Source: Rhodospirillaceae bacterium (lineage in GTDB: Bacteria; Pseudomonadota; Alphaproteobacteria; SHVP01). Taken from it: a DNA stretch of 64,000 bases. The translations under genes were made by a program, and so were the position numbers. The stretch covers positions 1 to 64,000 of the forward strand of contig PBKD01000009.1 of NCBI GenBank assembly GCA_002722055.1, in the 5' to 3' direction. The first letter of the stretch is position 1; each line of letters opens with the position of its first letter. A model generated the notes under the pieces. It saw only the letters and a list, made by a program, of their open reading frames with translations, searched no databases and had not been told where the DNA came from. Positions 46,881 to 62,941 of the stretch are shown here, piece after piece.

Positions 46881-47703
46881 CACTGTCTCCTTTTGTAGGT
46901 TTAGAAGAAGCTTCAGAGCTATCTTTTTTATCATTAGTCTTTTTGGACTTATGTGAATCATTGGGAACTTTATCACCCTCAGCTTTAACTTCTAAATTTT
47001 CGTTTTGATTATCTATTTTATTTTCAGAAGCAGCTTTCAAAGATGCAGGATACGGAACATCTGAAGATAATTTAAATTTTACAGAATCCTTAACCATTAC
47101 ATAACTTCCAGCAGATCCAGGAATAGCACCTTTAATGAGAATTAAGTCGCGAGATTCATCTAGCTTTACAACCTCTAAGTTCTGAATAGTTACTCTTTCA
47201 CTACCCAAATGCCCTGCCATTTTTTTGCCTTTAAAAACTTTTCCAGGGTCTTGGCATTGTCCTGTCGAACCATGAGATCTATGTGAGACAGAAACACCAT
47301 GAGAAGCTCTTAGGCCTGAAAAATTATGTCTTTTCATAGCGCCCGCAAAACCTTTTCCAACTGAAGTAGAAGTTACATCAACTTTTTGACCAGCTATAAA
47401 ATGATTTACAGACAATTCAGAACCAACATCTAACAAAGCGTCCTCACTAACTCTGAATTCCACAAGCTTAATCTTTGGTTCTACTTTGGGCTTAGCGAAA
47501 TGCCCTCTTTGCGCCTTAGATAAATTTTTTACTTTTGCAGCGCCAAAACCAAGTTGTAATGAATTATAACCATTTATATCTTTTGTGCGCTTAGCAACAA
47601 CTTTACAGTTATCAACCTTTAAAACAGTTACAGGCACGTGCTCTCCTGCTTCGGTAAAAATACGCGTCATACCCATTTTTTTAGCAATTATACCTGTTCG
47701 CAT
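46870..47703 (-). CDS. rplC: 50S ribosomal protein L3 with long charged C-terminal tail
   Basis: 277 residues, against about 209 in E. coli. The uL3 core (1-220) is normal: [36 protein letters not shown] and [20 protein letters not shown], where the conserved Gln near 152 is the methylation site in E. coli. From about 223 a low-complexity tail rich in Lys, Asp, Asn, Ser and Glu follows. Similar but Ala/Glu-rich tails occur in other alphaproteobacteria. The ATG at 47703 is used; the upstream frame overlaps rpsJ. Confidence 0.97.
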   Translation of the reverse strand: MRTGIIAKKMGMTRIFTEAGEHVPVTVLKVDNCKVVAKRTKDINGYNSLQLGFGAAKVKNLSKAQRGHFAKPKVEPKIKLVEFRVSEDALLDVGSELSVNHFIAGQKVDVTSTSVGKGFAGAMKRHNFSGLRASHGVSVSHRSHGSTGQCQDPGKVFKGKKMAGHLGSERVTIQNLEVVKLDESRDLILIKGAIPGSAGSYVMVKDSVKFKLSSDVPYPASLKAASENKIDNQNENLEVKAEGDKVPNDSHKSKKTNDKKDSSEASSKPTKGDSDAS

Positions 47704-47719
47704 ATCTTTACCCGTAATA

Positions 47720-48034
47720 TTAAAGCTTAATTTCAACATCTACGCCGGCCGCAAGATCTAACTTCATCAATGCGTCCACAGTTTGCGGCGTAGGATCTAC
47801 TATATCAAGAACTCTTCTATGGGTCCTTATCTCAAATTGCTCCCTTGACTTCTTATCAATATGAGGAGATCTCAATACAGTAAATTTATCTATTTTATTA
47901 GGCAAAGGTATGGGACCTCTAACACTAGCTCCAGTTCTTCTTGCAGTAGTAACTATTTCACCAGTAGATTGATCAAGAACTCTATGATCAAAAGCCTTTA
48001 AACGAATTCTTATATTCTGCCCATCAATTGCCAT
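47720..48034 (-). CDS. rpsJ: 30S ribosomal protein S10 (NusE)
   Basis: 104 residues, uS10, which also joins NusB in antitermination and binds Nus[41 protein letters not shown] and the late [19 protein letters not shown] are standard. It comes 14 bp after tuf, so S10 and str operons are joined. Confidence 0.98.
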   Translation of the reverse strand: MAIDGQNIRIRLKAFDHRVLDQSTGEIVTTARRTGASVRGPIPLPNKIDKFTVLRSPHIDKKSREQFEIRTHRRVLDIVDPTPQTVDALMKLDLAAGVDVEIKL

Positions 48035-48048
48035 AATAATTATCCAAA

Positions 48049-49242
48049 CTAACCTTTTTCAATCGAAGCCACAACTCCAGCTCCAACAGTTCTTCCACCT
48101 TCTCTAATGGCAAAACGAAGACCGTCGTCCATTGCTATCGGAGCAATCAGCTCAACTTCCATTGTAACATTATCTCCAGGCATGACCATCTCTGTACCCT
48201 CTGGTAATTTGACCACGCCAGTTACATCGGTAGTCCTGAAATAAAATTGAGGTCTATAATTAGTAAAAAATGGTGTATGTCTTCCACCCTCATCTTTTGT
48301 TAAAATATAAGCTTCTGCTTTAAATTTGGTATGTGGTGTTATGCTTCCAGGTTTTGCCAGAACTTGACCTCTTTCAACATCTTCCCTGCCAACTCCCCTT
48401 ATTAAACAACCGACATTGTCTCCTGCCTCTCCAGAATCAAGAAGTTTTCTAAACATTTCAACACCAGTTACAGTTGTTTTGGAGGTGTCTTTAATACCAA
48501 CTATTTCAACTTCATCACCTACATTGACAATCCCTCGCTCAATTCTCCCAGTAACAACGGTTCCTCTACCAGAAATTGAGAAAACATCTTCAATTGGCAT
48601 TATGAAATCTTTATCTTTAGGTCTATCAGGCTGGGGAACATATTCATCTACAGATTTCATAAGCTCCATAATAGCGTCTTTTCCGGTAGCATCATCTTTA
48701 CCCTCAAGCGCTGCTAATGCAGAACCTTTAATTATTGGAATATCATCGCCAGGAAATTCATAAGCAGATAGAAGTTCTCTAACCTCTAACTCAACTAGAT
48801 CCAAAAGCTCAGCATCATCTACTTGATCAACTTTATTCAAAAATACCACTATTGCTGGAACACCAACTTGTCTTGCTAAAAGAATATGCTCCCTTGTCTG
48901 TGGCATTGGGCCATCTGCTGCATTTACAACCAAAATAGCGCCATCCATTTGAGCAGCACCAGTAATCATATTCTTCACATAGTCAGCATGACCTGGGCAA
49001 TCCACATGGGCATAGTGTCTGTTCTCAGTCTCATATTCAACATGAGCAGTGGCAATAGTTATTCCCCTTGCCCTCTCCTCAGGAGCTTTATCTATCTGAT
49101 CGTAAGCGGTGAAATCTGCTCCACCTGCGTCAGCTAAAACTTTTGTTATAGCAGCTGTTAAAGTGGTCTTACCATGGTCAACGTGACCGATTGTACCAAT
49201 GTTACAATGCGGCTTATTTCTCTCAAATTTTTCTTTACTCAT
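48049..49242 (-). CDS. tuf: Elongation factor Tu
   Basis: 397-residue GTPase that brings aminoacyl-tRNA to the ribosome. G1 GHVDHGKT is at 19-26, [12 protein letters not shown] (G3) near 80, and NKVDQVDD (G4) near 135. Domain 2 and 3 landmarks [18 protein letters not shown] and [12 protein letters not shown] are intact. It is 38 bp after fusA. Only one copy is in the window; whether a second exists elsewhere is unknown. Confidence 0.99.
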   Translation of the reverse strand: MSKEKFERNKPHCNIGTIGHVDHGKTTLTAAITKVLADAGGADFTAYDQIDKAPEERARGITIATAHVEYETENRHYAHVDCPGHADYVKNMITGAAQMDGAILVVNAADGPMPQTREHILLARQVGVPAIVVFLNKVDQVDDAELLDLVELEVRELLSAYEFPGDDIPIIKGSALAALEGKDDATGKDAIMELMKSVDEYVPQPDRPKDKDFIMPIEDVFSISGRGTVVTGRIERGIVNVGDEVEIVGIKDTSKTTVTGVEMFRKLLDSGEAGDNVGCLIRGVGREDVERGQVLAKPGSITPHTKFKAEAYILTKDEGGRHTPFFTNYRPQFYFRTTDVTGVVKLPEGTEMVMPGDNVTMEVELIAPIAMDDGLRFAIREGGRTVGAGVVASIEKG

Positions 49243-49280
49243 TTAATTAGTTCTCCTCTAACTTAAACTTTTAAAAACTA

Positions 49281-51356
49281 TTACGCTAATTTTGCACATA
49301 CCTCATCCGAAACTGCTTGAGGAACAGCCTCATAGCGTTCAAAATGCATAGTGAACTGAGCTCTTCCCTGAGTCATAGATCTTAATGTATTAACATAGCC
49401 AAACATATTAGCAAGAGGAACTAATGATTCTATGACCGTTGCGTTGCCTCTTGCTTCAGTTCCTGAAACCTGTCCTCTCCTACTATTCAAATCACCAATA
49501 ACATCACCCATATAGTCCTCTGGAGTAACAACCTCAACCTTCATAATCGGCTCTAAAAGCTTAACGCCAAGTTTTGGCTTTACCTCTCTAAAGGCTGATC
49601 TAGATGCAATTTCAAACGCCATAACACTTGAATCAACATCATGATGAGCCCCATCTTCAAGGATAACTTCAAAATCAATAAGCGGAAAACCAGCTAACAA
49701 GCCAGACTCAGCAACTGATTTTATTCCTTTTTCAACACCTGGTATATATTCTTTAGGAATATTTCCTCCTCTTATCTTATCTTCAAATTTTAACCCTGAA
49801 CCTGGATCTAATGGATTAAATGTCATTTTTACCCTAGCGAATTGACCTGAACCACCAGTTTGCTTTTTATGTGTATAATCTATTTGAGAGGACTGAGATA
49901 TAGTTTCTCTGTATGCTACCTGAGGAGCGCCAATGTTTGCTTCAACCTTAAACTCTCTCTTCATCCTATCAACAATTATTTCTAAATGAAGCTCACCCAT
50001 TCCTTTGATTATGGTTTGACCACTTTCCTCATCAGAAGATACTTGAAAAGAAGGATCTTCAGCAGCAAGTCTCGTTAGAGCCAAGCCCATTTTCTCCTGA
50101 TCATTCTTTGTCTTTGGTTCTACAGCAATCTCTATTACAGGATCAGGGAACTCCATCCTTTCTAAAATAACAGGGTTTTCTGGATCACATAATGTGTCTC
50201 CTGTTGTTGAAGTCTTTAAACCAGCAATCGCGACAATATCACCTGCACGGGCTTCCTTTATGTCTTCTCTATGGTTCGAATGCATCTGAAGCATTCTCCC
50301 TATTCTTTCTTTTTTATCTTTAACAGAATTTAAAACAGATGAACCAGACTCAATTACTCCTGAGTAAACTCTTACAAATGTAAGTGAGCCAACAAAAGGG
50401 TCTGTCATAATTTTGAAAGCTAAAGCAGAAAAAGGCTCATCGTCGCTAGTTTTACGGACAATCTCATCCTCAGAGTCAACCTTTGTACCTTTGATAGCAT
50501 CTACATCTGCAGGGGACGGCAAAAACTCTACAACGGCATCTAATAAAGGCTGAACTCCTTTATTTTTAAATGCTGAACCATTCAAAACAGGCACAAATTC
50601 AGAATTTATTGTTCCTTTTCTAATACATTTTTTTAATGTTTCTTCAGAAGGCTCACTTCCCTCAAGGTAAGCCTCCAAAGCATCATCATCTTGCTCCAAA
50701 GCGGTTTCAATTAATTGAGATCTCATATCCTGTGCCTTAATTTCTAAATCAGAAGGAATATCTTTAGTTGAAAACTTAGCCCCTAAACTCTCATCTTCCC
50801 AAATAATAGCCTTCATACTAATAAGATCAATAACACCATCATAGTCAGATTCCTTGCCAATTGGCAGCTGGAGTACTAACGGTTTAGCTCCAAGCCTGTC
50901 AGTAATCATTTCAACTGTCCTATCAAAGTTTGCACCAACTCTGTCCATCTTATTTACAAAACATATTCGAGGAACCCCGTATCTATCGGCTTGTCTCCAG
51001 ACTGTTTCAGATTGAGGCTCAACTCCAGCAACACTATCAAAGACCGCTACCGCTCCATCTAAAACCCTAAGACTTCTCTCTACTTCAATTGTAAAATCAA
51101 CATGGCCTGGCGTATCGATAATATTTATTCTTTGATCCTTCCAAAAACATGTTGTTGCAGCAGATGTTATTGTTATACCTCTTTCTTGCTCTTGCTCCAT
51201 CCAATCCATGGTTGCATTCCCATCATGAACTTCTCCAATTTTATGGGATATTCCTGTGTAAAATAGAATTCTCTCGGTAGTTGTTGTTTTTCCAGCATCT
51301 ATGTGCGCCATAATTCCAATATTTCTATATTTACTGAGCTGTGTTTTCCTAGCCAT
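49281..51356 (-). CDS. fusA: Elongation factor G
   Basis: 691-residue translocase GTPase. The P-loop AHIDAGKT is at 17-24, DTPGHVDF (G3) near 82 and NKMDRVGA (G4) near 136. Domain IV has [16 protein letters not shown] and the C-terminal region has [21 protein letters not shown] cut to normal length. It lies 19 bp after rpsG in the classic str order. Confidence 0.99.
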   Translation of the reverse strand: MARKTQLSKYRNIGIMAHIDAGKTTTTERILFYTGISHKIGEVHDGNATMDWMEQEQERGITITSAATTCFWKDQRINIIDTPGHVDFTIEVERSLRVLDGAVAVFDSVAGVEPQSETVWRQADRYGVPRICFVNKMDRVGANFDRTVEMITDRLGAKPLVLQLPIGKESDYDGVIDLISMKAIIWEDESLGAKFSTKDIPSDLEIKAQDMRSQLIETALEQDDDALEAYLEGSEPSEETLKKCIRKGTINSEFVPVLNGSAFKNKGVQPLLDAVVEFLPSPADVDAIKGTKVDSEDEIVRKTSDDEPFSALAFKIMTDPFVGSLTFVRVYSGVIESGSSVLNSVKDKKERIGRMLQMHSNHREDIKEARAGDIVAIAGLKTSTTGDTLCDPENPVILERMEFPDPVIEIAVEPKTKNDQEKMGLALTRLAAEDPSFQVSSDEESGQTIIKGMGELHLEIIVDRMKREFKVEANIGAPQVAYRETISQSSQIDYTHKKQTGGSGQFARVKMTFNPLDPGSGLKFEDKIRGGNIPKEYIPGVEKGIKSVAESGLLAGFPLIDFEVILEDGAHHDVDSSVMAFEIASRSAFREVKPKLGVKLLEPIMKVEVVTPEDYMGDVIGDLNSRRGQVSGTEARGNATVIESLVPLANMFGYVNTLRSMTQGRAQFTMHFERYEAVPQAVSDEVCAKLA

Positions 51357-51375
51357 ATTAAATCACCTTAATACT

Positions 51376-51849
<474 letters not shown>

Positions 51850-51855
51850 TTACCC

Positions 51856-52227
51856 CTATTTTGGCCTTTTAGCGCCATATTTTGATCTCCTTTGACGCCT
51901 ATCACTAACACCTTGAGTATCTAGAACACCTCTAACAATATGGTATCTTACTCCTGGCAAGTCTTTTACTCTTCCACCTCTAATAATTACAACGGAATGT
52001 TCCTGAAGATTATGACCCTCACCAGGAATATAGCTAGTGACTTCGAAATTATTTGTAAGCCTTACTCTAGCAACTTTTCTTAATGCTGAATTAGGTTTCT
52101 TAGGAGTGGTAGTATATACTCGAGTACAAACTCCTCTTTTCTGAGGGCAACCTTCCATAGCTGGAACCTTATTTTTCTTTACAGGAGCAACTCTCGGTTT
52201 TCGCACCAATTGGTTAATTGTTGGCAT
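51856..52227 (-). CDS. rpsL: 30S ribosomal protein S12
   Basis: 123 residues, uS12, at the decoding centre. Lys43 in [11 protein letters not shown] and Lys88 in [13 protein letters not shown] are the wild-type residues at the positions where streptomycin resistance arises, and Asp89 is the methylthiolation site. It heads the str operon behind its own promoter and a leader of about 160 nt. Confidence 0.99.
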   Translation of the reverse strand: MPTINQLVRKPRVAPVKKNKVPAMEGCPQKRGVCTRVYTTTPKKPNSALRKVARVRLTNNFEVTSYIPGEGHNLQEHSVVIIRGGRVKDLPGVRYHIVRGVLDTQGVSDRRQRRSKYGAKRPK

Positions 52228-52283
52228 TTACCCTTCCTAATCTAAATTTCATGCACAAATAAAACTCAAAGACCCCTATAGAA

Positions 52284-52314
52284 TTAAGAGAGAAAAGAGT
52301 TTTTACTCACTTAA
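52284..52314 (-). promoter_or_regulatory. rpsL leader with two mutually exclusive hairpins
   Basis: In the leader RNA, TTAAGTGAG (52314-52306 and its flank) pairs with CTCTCTTAA (52292-52284) at eight of nine positions. Inside it a short perfect hairpin GAGT-AAAA-ACTC (52308-52297), followed by TTTT, uses part of the same strand. The two cannot form together, a layout seen in attenuators and in protein-responsive leaders. AT-rich DNA makes chance pairing fairly easy. Confidence 0.35.
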
Positions 52315-52392
52315 GAGCTTATGTAAACATCATGGCTTCTTTATAAAATGTGTTTAGGTTTTACCCTACGACCAATTCATATAGAGGCGCGC

Positions 52393-52421
52393 ATACTATG
52401 AACGCTTTGATGAATCGTCAA
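52393..52421 (-). promoter_or_regulatory. Predicted promoter of the str operon with GC-rich discriminator
   Basis: TTGACG (52421-52416), exactly 17 bp, then TAGTAT (52398-52393) on the minus strand. GCGCGCCTC follows at once and would lie between the -10 and the start site near 52386. It is the clearest promoter in the window. It stands in the 300-bp gap between rpoC and rpsL, the only large gap of the superoperon besides the L10 leader. The discriminator suggests growth-rate or stringent control. Confidence 0.75.
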
Positions 52422-52452
52422 GCTGAATTAGCTGTTTTTATTGGTTTTTCTC

Positions 52453-52486
52453 AAAAAAAGTGAAATTATTCAGTTTTATTGAATAA
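52453..52486 (-). terminator. Weak hairpin/T-run after rpoC
   Basis: On the minus strand TTATTCA (52486-52480) pairs with TGAATAA (52472-52466) over a 7-nt loop, and seven T residues come 6 nt later (52459-52453). The stem has a single G-C pair, so it would end transcription poorly. It lies about 40-75 bp after the rpoC stop and before the str promoter, the right place for a partial terminator. Confidence 0.3.
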
Positions 52487-52527
52487 AATAACTAACTTAT
52501 TTGAAAATCGAGGTTATTTTACATGAG

Positions 52528-56865
<4,338 letters not shown>

Positions 56866-56874
56866 TCAAAAAAA

Positions 56875-59800
56875 TTACGCACTAGATTGCATTAACTCAA
56901 CATCCATACCTAACGATCTAAGTTCCTTAACAAGAACATTAAATGACTCTGGAATACCAGCCTCAAAAGTATCATCACCTTGAATTATTGCTTCATAAAC
57001 TTTAGTCCTTCCAGCAACATCATCTGATTTTACAGTCAACATTTCTTGAAGGGTATAAGCGGCTCCATAAGCTTGAAGTGCCCATACTTCCATTTCACCA
57101 AACCTTTGTCCACCAAACTGCGCTTTACCACCAAGAGGTTGTTGTGTTACCAGACTATATGGACCTATTGAGCGAGCATGTATTTTGTCATCAACTAAAT
57201 GATGAAGTTTTAACATATAAATATAACCAACAGTAACTGGTCTTGCAAAAGATTCACCTGTTCTTCCGTCGGTTAAAAAAACTTGCCCTGAACTGTCTAG
57301 ACCTGCTTTTTCTAGCAACTCAACAATATTATTTTCATTTGCACCATCAAATACTGGTGTAGCCATTGGCACACCTGATCTGAGATTATCTCCTAACTCA
57401 ATTAACTCAGAATCATTAAATGATTGCAATTCATCTTGAACACTATTTGAGTAAATTGACTTATATTCGTTAACCAAACTTTCTCTATCCCCTGTTGATT
57501 GAAATTGATCAACAAGGCTTCCAATCTGGTTACCTAATCTATAAGCAGCCCAACCAAGGTGTGTTTCTAATATTTGGCCTACGTTCATTCTTGAAGGAAC
57601 ACCTAATGGATTTAAAACCACGTCAACTGGAGTACCATCTTCAAGATGAGGCATATCTTCAATTGGAATTATTCTTGAAATTACTCCTTTGTTTCCATGT
57701 CGGCCTGCCATTTTATCACCTGGTTGAAGTTTTCTTTTAACAGCAACAAAAATTTTGACCATCTTCATTACACCAGGTAGAAGTTCATCACCTCTCTGGA
57801 TTTTATCTACTTTATCCTCAAACCTTCTTCTAACTTCTCTTTCGGCAGCATCAAATTGAACCTTAAGCTGTTCCACAGACTCAGACACAGATTCATCCTT
57901 AAGTTCGACATGCCACCAATTATTTTTTGGAAGCTCAGATAAAGAATCGGATGAAATTGTTCCAGCGTTAGTAGTATCTTGACCAATAAGAAGATCTTTC
58001 AACCTATCAAAAGTATTTCTCTCTAAAATTGCTGTTTCATCGTCTTTATCTTTAGCTAAAGATTTGATTTCTTCTCTCTCAATTGCAAGCGCTCTTTCGT
58101 CTTTCTCGACCCCATGCCGATTAAACACCCTAACTTCAACTACGGTACCTCTTACGCTAGGGGGCAACCTTAGAGATGTATCTCTTACATCCGAGGCTTT
58201 TTCACCAAATATTGCTCTTAATAATTTTTCCTCAGGAGTCATTGGCGACTCACCCTTTGGAGTGACCTTACCAACAAGTATATCACCAGGACCAACATGA
58301 GCACCTACATAGACTATACCTGCTTCATCAAGGTTTTTTAGCGCTTCCTCTCCAACATTAGGAATATCTCTAGTAATATCTTCCTGACCAAGTTTAGTAT
58401 CTCTGGCCATCACCTCAAATTCTTCTATATGAATGGAAGTAAAAACATCGTCACTAACAACCCTCTCAGAGATAAGAATTGAATCTTCAAAATTATAACC
58501 TTGCCAAGGCATGAAGGCTACTAATACATTTTTCCCTAAGGCTAGCTCACCAATATCTGTTGATGGACCATCAGCAATAATATCACCTTCAGAAACTCTA
58601 TCACCAACTTTAACAACTGGCCTTTGGTTTATACATGTATTTTGGTTAGATCGCTGAAATTTTAATAAATTATATATATCCACACCTGGGGCACCCAGAT
58701 CAGAGTCTTGTTCAGCTCTAACAACAATCCTTTTTGCATCAACTTGTGTAACTAAGCCAGATCTTCTTGCAATTGCTGTTACTCCAGAGTCTCTTGCAAC
58801 CGTGGCTTCCATCCCAGTACCAACTAACGGAGCCTCTGCTTTTATTAATGGCACCGCTTGCCTTTGCATATTAGAACCCATCAAAGCTCTATTAGCATCA
58901 TCATTTTCTAAAAATGGAATCAATGCAGCAGCTACTGAGACTAATTGTTTGGGAGCAACGTCCATATATTCTATAGACTCAGGCGAAGACATAACAAATT
59001 CACCGCCTTTTCTGCAACTTACCAAATCTGCCGTAAACCTTCTTTTATCATCCAACTGTGCATTAGCCTGCGCAATTGTGTATCGGCCTTCCTGCATAGC
59101 AGATAAATAAACAACTTCATCTACTACTGCTCCATCAATAACCTTCTGATACGGCGTTTCAATGAAACCATATTTATTAACCTGTGCGTAAGTTGCTAGA
59201 GAATTAATTAGACCAATATTAGGACCCTCAGGGGTTTCAATTGGGCAAACTCTTCCATAATGAGTAGGATGAACATCTCTAACCTCAAAACCGGCCCTTT
59301 CTCGAGTTAGACCTCCAGGGCCAAGAGCTGATACTCTCCTTTTGTGTGTAATTTCAGCTAAAGGATTAGTTTGATCCATGAATTGACTAAGTTGACTAGA
59401 ACCAAAAAACTCTCTGACGGCCGCTGATGCAGGTTTGGAATTAATTAAGTCGTGAGGCACCACAGTATCAATCTCAACAGAACTCATTCTCTCGCGAATT
59501 GCTCTTTCCATCCTAAGCAACCCAACGCGATATTGGTTCTCCATTAACTCACCTACAGAACGAACTCTCCTGTTACCCAAGTGATCTATATCATCAACAT
59601 CGCCTCTTCCATCCTTCAAATCTACAAGACATTTAAGAATTGATAAAATATCTTCTTTTCTTAAAACTCTTACTTGATCATTAGTCTCAAAACCTAATCT
59701 TGCATTCATTTTTACCCTTCCCACTGGTGAAAGATCATACCTTTCAGGGTCAAAAAACAAACTTTGAAACAAATTTTGAGCTGTTTCTTCGGTTGGTGGC

Positions 59801-60951
59801 TCACCAGGCCTCATAACTCTATATATTTCTACTAAGGCTCTATCACGATCTGTAACTTTATCTGATGCCAAAGTATTCCTTATATATCCACCAACTGTAA
59901 CATGATCGACATCAATTGTAGGTAACTCCTTTATACCTCCTTGTAAAAGTTGTTCTAAAAGCTCTTCATCTATCTCATCTCCTGCCTCAACATATACAAG
60001 GCCAGTAGATTCATCGATTATATCAACTGATGCAAATCTTCCTAATAATTCATCATTTGGAACTAGAAGTTCAGTTATATTTTGACCATCAAGTTTCCTC
60101 AAAACCCTTCCTGTAACTTTAGTTCCTGCCTCAATAATCACATTCCCTGATTTTGCGTCTACTAAATCCCTTGAGGCCTTTAAGCCTCTTAACCTCTCGG
60201 GGTTGAAAGGCATTTTCCAGCACTCTCTTTTTTTATCTCTCACAAATGTAACGGTATTGTAAAAGTAAGACAAAATTTCTTCTTGATTCATGCCTAATGC
60301 ATACATGAGAGTTGTAGCGTGAAGTTTTCTTCTTCTATCGATTCTTACATGAACAATATCTTTAGCATCAAATTCAAAATCCAACCAAGATCCTCGATAC
60401 GGTATAATCCTGGCTGCAAAGAGAAACTTTCCTGAAGAATGAGTTTTTCCTTTATCGTGATCAAAGAATACCCCCGGAGATCTATGCATTTGGCTTACAA
60501 CAACTCTCTCTGTTCCATTCACAATAAAGGTTCCATTTTTGGTCATTAGAGGCATATCACCCATATAGACCTCAGCTTCTTTAATGTTTAAGATTGATCT
60601 TGAATCTGTCTCCTCATCAACATCAAAAACTATTAGTCTTAAAGTTACTTTCAAAGGAGCCGCAAAAGTCATTCCTCTTTGTTGACATTCTTCTACATCA
60701 TATTTTGGGCTTTCTAGTTCGTACTTTACATATTCTAGAGAGGCAGTTTCTGAAAAATCAGTAATTGGAAAAACAGACTTAAAAACAGCTTGAAGACCAA
60801 CTTCTTCCCTTGAACTTTCATCTATACCAAATTGTAAAAAAGCATCCCAAGAAGTTTTTTGGACTTCAATTAAATTAGGCATTGGCGCAGCAGAGCCAAT
60901 CTGACTAAAATCTTTTCTAATTCTTTTACGTCCTGTAAAAGTCAGAGGCAT
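56875..60951 (-). CDS. rpoB: RNA polymerase beta subunit
   Basis: 1358 residues. It begins [15 protein letters not shown]. The rifampicin-binding cluster, [20 protein letters not shown] then [10 protein letters not shown] (about 512-545), has the susceptible residues at the usual Asp, His and Ser positions. [17 protein letters not shown] near 1050 contacts the active site. I use the ATG at 60951, with AAGGA upstream; a TTG 18 bp earlier overlaps that ribosome-binding site. It follows rplL by 108 bp. Confidence 0.99.
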   Translation of the reverse strand: MPLTFTGRKRIRKDFSQIGSAAPMPNLIEVQKTSWDAFLQFGIDESSREEVGLQAVFKSVFPITDFSETASLEYVKYELESPKYDVEECQQRGMTFAAPLKVTLRLIVFDVDEETDSRSILNIKEAEVYMGDMPLMTKNGTFIVNGTERVVVSQMHRSPGVFFDHDKGKTHSSGKFLFAARIIPYRGSWLDFEFDAKDIVHVRIDRRRKLHATTLMYALGMNQEEILSYFYNTVTFVRDKKRECWKMPFNPERLRGLKASRDLVDAKSGNVIIEAGTKVTGRVLRKLDGQNITELLVPNDELLGRFASVDIIDESTGLVYVEAGDEIDEELLEQLLQGGIKELPTIDVDHVTVGGYIRNTLASDKVTDRDRALVEIYRVMRPGEPPTEETAQNLFQSLFFDPERYDLSPVGRVKMNARLGFETNDQVRVLRKEDILSILKCLVDLKDGRGDVDDIDHLGNRRVRSVGELMENQYRVGLLRMERAIRERMSSVEIDTVVPHDLINSKPASAAVREFFGSSQLSQFMDQTNPLAEITHKRRVSALGPGGLTRERAGFEVRDVHPTHYGRVCPIETPEGPNIGLINSLATYAQVNKYGFIETPYQKVIDGAVVDEVVYLSAMQEGRYTIAQANAQLDDKRRFTADLVSCRKGGEFVMSSPESIEYMDVAPKQLVSVAAALIPFLENDDANRALMGSNMQRQAVPLIKAEAPLVGTGMEATVARDSGVTAIARRSGLVTQVDAKRIVVRAEQDSDLGAPGVDIYNLLKFQRSNQNTCINQRPVVKVGDRVSEGDIIADGPSTDIGELALGKNVLVAFMPWQGYNFEDSILISERVVSDDVFTSIHIEEFEVMARDTKLGQEDITRDIPNVGEEALKNLDEAGIVYVGAHVGPGDILVGKVTPKGESPMTPEEKLLRAIFGEKASDVRDTSLRLPPSVRGTVVEVRVFNRHGVEKDERALAIEREEIKSLAKDKDDETAILERNTFDRLKDLLIGQDTTNAGTISSDSLSELPKNNWWHVELKDESVSESVEQLKVQFDAAEREVRRRFEDKVDKIQRGDELLPGVMKMVKIFVAVKRKLQPGDKMAGRHGNKGVISRIIPIEDMPHLEDGTPVDVVLNPLGVPSRMNVGQILETHLGWAAYRLGNQIGSLVDQFQSTGDRESLVNEYKSIYSNSVQDELQSFNDSELIELGDNLRSGVPMATPVFDGANENNIVELLEKAGLDSSGQVFLTDGRTGESFARPVTVGYIYMLKLHHLVDDKIHARSIGPYSLVTQQPLGGKAQFGGQRFGEMEVWALQAYGAAYTLQEMLTVKSDDVAGRTKVYEAIIQGDDTFEAGIPESFNVLVKELRSLGMDVELMQSSA

Positions 60952-61059
60952 GTCTTTATTTCCTTTCAAAGTTTCAAAATGACTTCTCCAACTTGATAAT
61001 AGCTGGATGATTAGGAGAATTTCCTTTAAAATATAAAAAAGCTAGTTTAAATAAAGGAA

Positions 61060-61437
61060 CTACTTAACTTCAACAGTTGCTCCAGCAGCTTCAAGTTGCT
61101 CTTTGATTTTAGCAGCCTCTTCTTTGTTGACACCTTCTTTGACGTCTTTAGGAGCACCCTCAACTAAATCCTTTGCCTCTTTCAAACCAAGACCAGTTAT
61201 AGCCCTTACTTCTTTAATAACATTTATCTTTTTATCTCCAATGGATGATAAAACGACAGTAAATTCATCTTTTTCTTCAGCAGCCGTATCTCCACCCGCT
61301 GGAGCACCTGCAGCAGCAACTGCGACTGGCGCTGCAGCTGATACACCCCATTTTTCCTCAAGTAATTTTGATAGCTCTGCTGCTTCAATAACTGTTAAGT
61401 CTGAGAGCTGATCTACTATTTTATTTAAATCTGTCAT
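61060..61437 (-). CDS. rplL: 50S ribosomal protein L7/L12
   Basis: 125 residues, bL12, the mobile stalk that recruits translation GTPases. The N-terminal dimer domain (1-33) is followed by an alanine/glycine-rich hinge ([16 protein letters not shown], about 37-52). The C-terminal domain contains [20 protein letters not shown] and [11 protein letters not shown] at the end. It comes 51 bp after rplJ. Several copies bind each L10, but no extra regulatory signal is visible for raising its output. Confidence 0.99.
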   Translation of the reverse strand: MTDLNKIVDQLSDLTVIEAAELSKLLEEKWGVSAAAPVAVAAAGAPAGGDTAAEEKDEFTVVLSSIGDKKINVIKEVRAITGLGLKEAKDLVEGAPKDVKEGVNKEEAAKIKEQLEAAGATVEVK

Positions 61438-61488
61438 GTTTGCACCCTTAATTAAAAAAAATGTTAAAAATTAAACTCATACCTAGGT

Positions 61489-61995
61489 CTACGTGTTTCC
61501 ATAAGAACTAATAACCCTTGCAACCTGACCTGCTGGTGCTTGGAGTACACCAGCTACTTTTGTTGCTGGAGAATTAATTAAACCAAGTATTTTAGCTCTT
61601 AATTCATCCAAGGATGGAAGACTTGCTAATTCATTAATCCCTCTTGCATCTAAAGGGGTTTCCCCCATAGCCCCTCCAACTATGACTAATTTTTTATTAG
61701 ACTTTGCAAATGCTGAAACAACTTTGGGAGCTGCAATTACATCATCTGAGTAAGCCAAAGCAGTTGGACCAGAAAACAAGTCAGAGATGTGGTCATATCT
61801 AGTATTTTTAAGAGCAAGTTTTACAAGCCTATTTTTTGCGACTTTAAACTTTCCGCCAGCTTGACGCATCTTACTTCTCAAATCTGTAACTTCAGATACT
61901 GAAAGACCCATGTTTTGAGTAACAATTAAAACCTGTGCCTCAGAAAAAATATCACTCAAAGACGCAACTTGTTGTTCTTTTTGAGCTCGGTCCAA
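61489..61995 (-). CDS. rplJ: 50S ribosomal protein L10
   Basis: 168 residues, uL10, base of the L12 stalk and translational repressor of its own message. I place the start at TTG 61995, which gives MDRAQKEQQVASL, the form seen across alphaproteobacteria, with GGAGG 8 nt before it. The ATG at 62010 is part of the sequence around that ribosome-binding site. KNRLVKLALKNT and the GPTALAYS segment are conserved. An L10-leader-like RNA lies upstream. Confidence 0.96.
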   Translation of the reverse strand: MDRAQKEQQVASLSDIFSEAQVLIVTQNMGLSVSEVTDLRSKMRQAGGKFKVAKNRLVKLALKNTRYDHISDLFSGPTALAYSDDVIAAPKVVSAFAKSNKKLVIVGGAMGETPLDARGINELASLPSLDELRAKILGLINSPATKVAGVLQAPAGQVARVISSYGNT

Positions 61996-62132
61996 ATATC
62001 TACCCTCCATATTTAGTCAACAAAAGCTAATGAACAGAAAAAACTGTGCATTAAGTGCTCACAAAAATAGTTGCTCAGACAGAACAAATTGCAAATAACT
62101 GGATTAAACATCTAAAGCTCAAGCCAGAAAAT

Positions 62133-62183
62133 CTGTCTAAACAGGATATTACTCACTAAATGTGACCCTGCAGTCTGAGACAG
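62133..62183 (-). ncRNA. L10 leader (autoregulatory RNA before rplJ)
   Basis: The 250-bp gap before rplJ contains nested pairings on the minus strand. CTGTCT pairs with AGACAG at the outside (62183-62178 with 62138-62133). CAGG pairs with CCTG inside (62170-62167 with 62145-62142). TCAC-ATTTA-GTGA forms the tip (62165-62153). An asymmetric GTAATAT bulge separates the inner two stems. This is the shape of the known L10 leader, which free L10 (with L12) binds to repress translation. Position and architecture agree; a covariance search was not possible. Confidence 0.7.
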
Positions 62184-62245
62184 AGTATGGACAACTAGGT
62201 CCACTAACTAAAATACTCTTAAAAAATAATTTCTAATGAAAACTT

Positions 62246-62938
62246 CTAATTGATTAAACTAGCCACGTCTACCCTTATTCCAGGCCCAACCGATGAACTT
62301 ATAGAAATTTTCTTAATAAAAGTACCTTTTGCCCCACTAGGTTTAGAAGAATTTACAGCTTTTGTAAATGCTTTTAAGTTAGCAATTATCTGATCCTCCG
62401 AAAAACTCGACTTACCTACTCCAGCATGAATAATTCCAGCCTTTTCAACTCTAAACTCAATTTGCCCACCCTTTGCATCATTTACAGCTTTTGTAATATC
62501 AACTGTAACTGTTCCCAATTTAGGATTTGGCATCATCCCTTTAGGGCCAAGAACTTTTCCAAGTTTTCCAACTACAGCCATCATATCAGGTGTAGCGATA
62601 CACCTATCAAAAGGAATATCTCCATTTTGTACCTTTTCAGCTAAATCATCAGAACCAACAAAATCAGCTCCTGCTGCTTTTGCTTCATCTGCTTTTTCGC
62701 CTTTTGCAAATACACCTATTTTTATTGTTTTACCTGAACCACTTGGAAGTGAAACCATGCCTCTAACCATCTGGTCCGAATGCTTGGGATCAACTCCTAG
62801 ATTCATAGCTATATCAATTGTTTCATCAAACTTAGCTGTAGCATTCTCCTTCAGTAATTTAACCGCTTCAGAGACAGAGTAATCTTTTTCCACCTCTATT
62901 TTAGCTAATGCGTTATTATATCTTTTACCTCTAGTCAT
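62246..62938 (-). CDS. rplA: 50S ribosomal protein L1
   Basis: 230 residues, uL1, of the mobile L1 stalk that moves E-site tRNA out. [39 protein letters not shown] and [17 protein letters not shown]-type sequence are present. It lies 3 bp after rplK and is followed by the L10 leader. In E. coli L1 represses the rplK-rplA message; the short leader before rplK was not resolved. Confidence 0.99.
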   Translation of the reverse strand: MTRGKRYNNALAKIEVEKDYSVSEAVKLLKENATAKFDETIDIAMNLGVDPKHSDQMVRGMVSLPSGSGKTIKIGVFAKGEKADEAKAAGADFVGSDDLAEKVQNGDIPFDRCIATPDMMAVVGKLGKVLGPKGMMPNPKLGTVTVDITKAVNDAKGGQIEFRVEKAGIIHAGVGKSSFSEDQIIANLKAFTKAVNSSKPSGAKGTFIKKISISSSVGPGIRVDVASLIN

Positions 62939-62941
62939 AAT

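Noticed and set aside
48416-48763. 115-codon plus-strand frame opposite tuf
   Set aside because: It mirrors a highly conserved gene in the antisense direction, has no ribosome-binding site and no recognisable domain; a compositional shadow. The same applies to frames opposite ugd (12297-12683), rplN (42533-42862), rpoB (58802-59110) and rplL (61103-61411).
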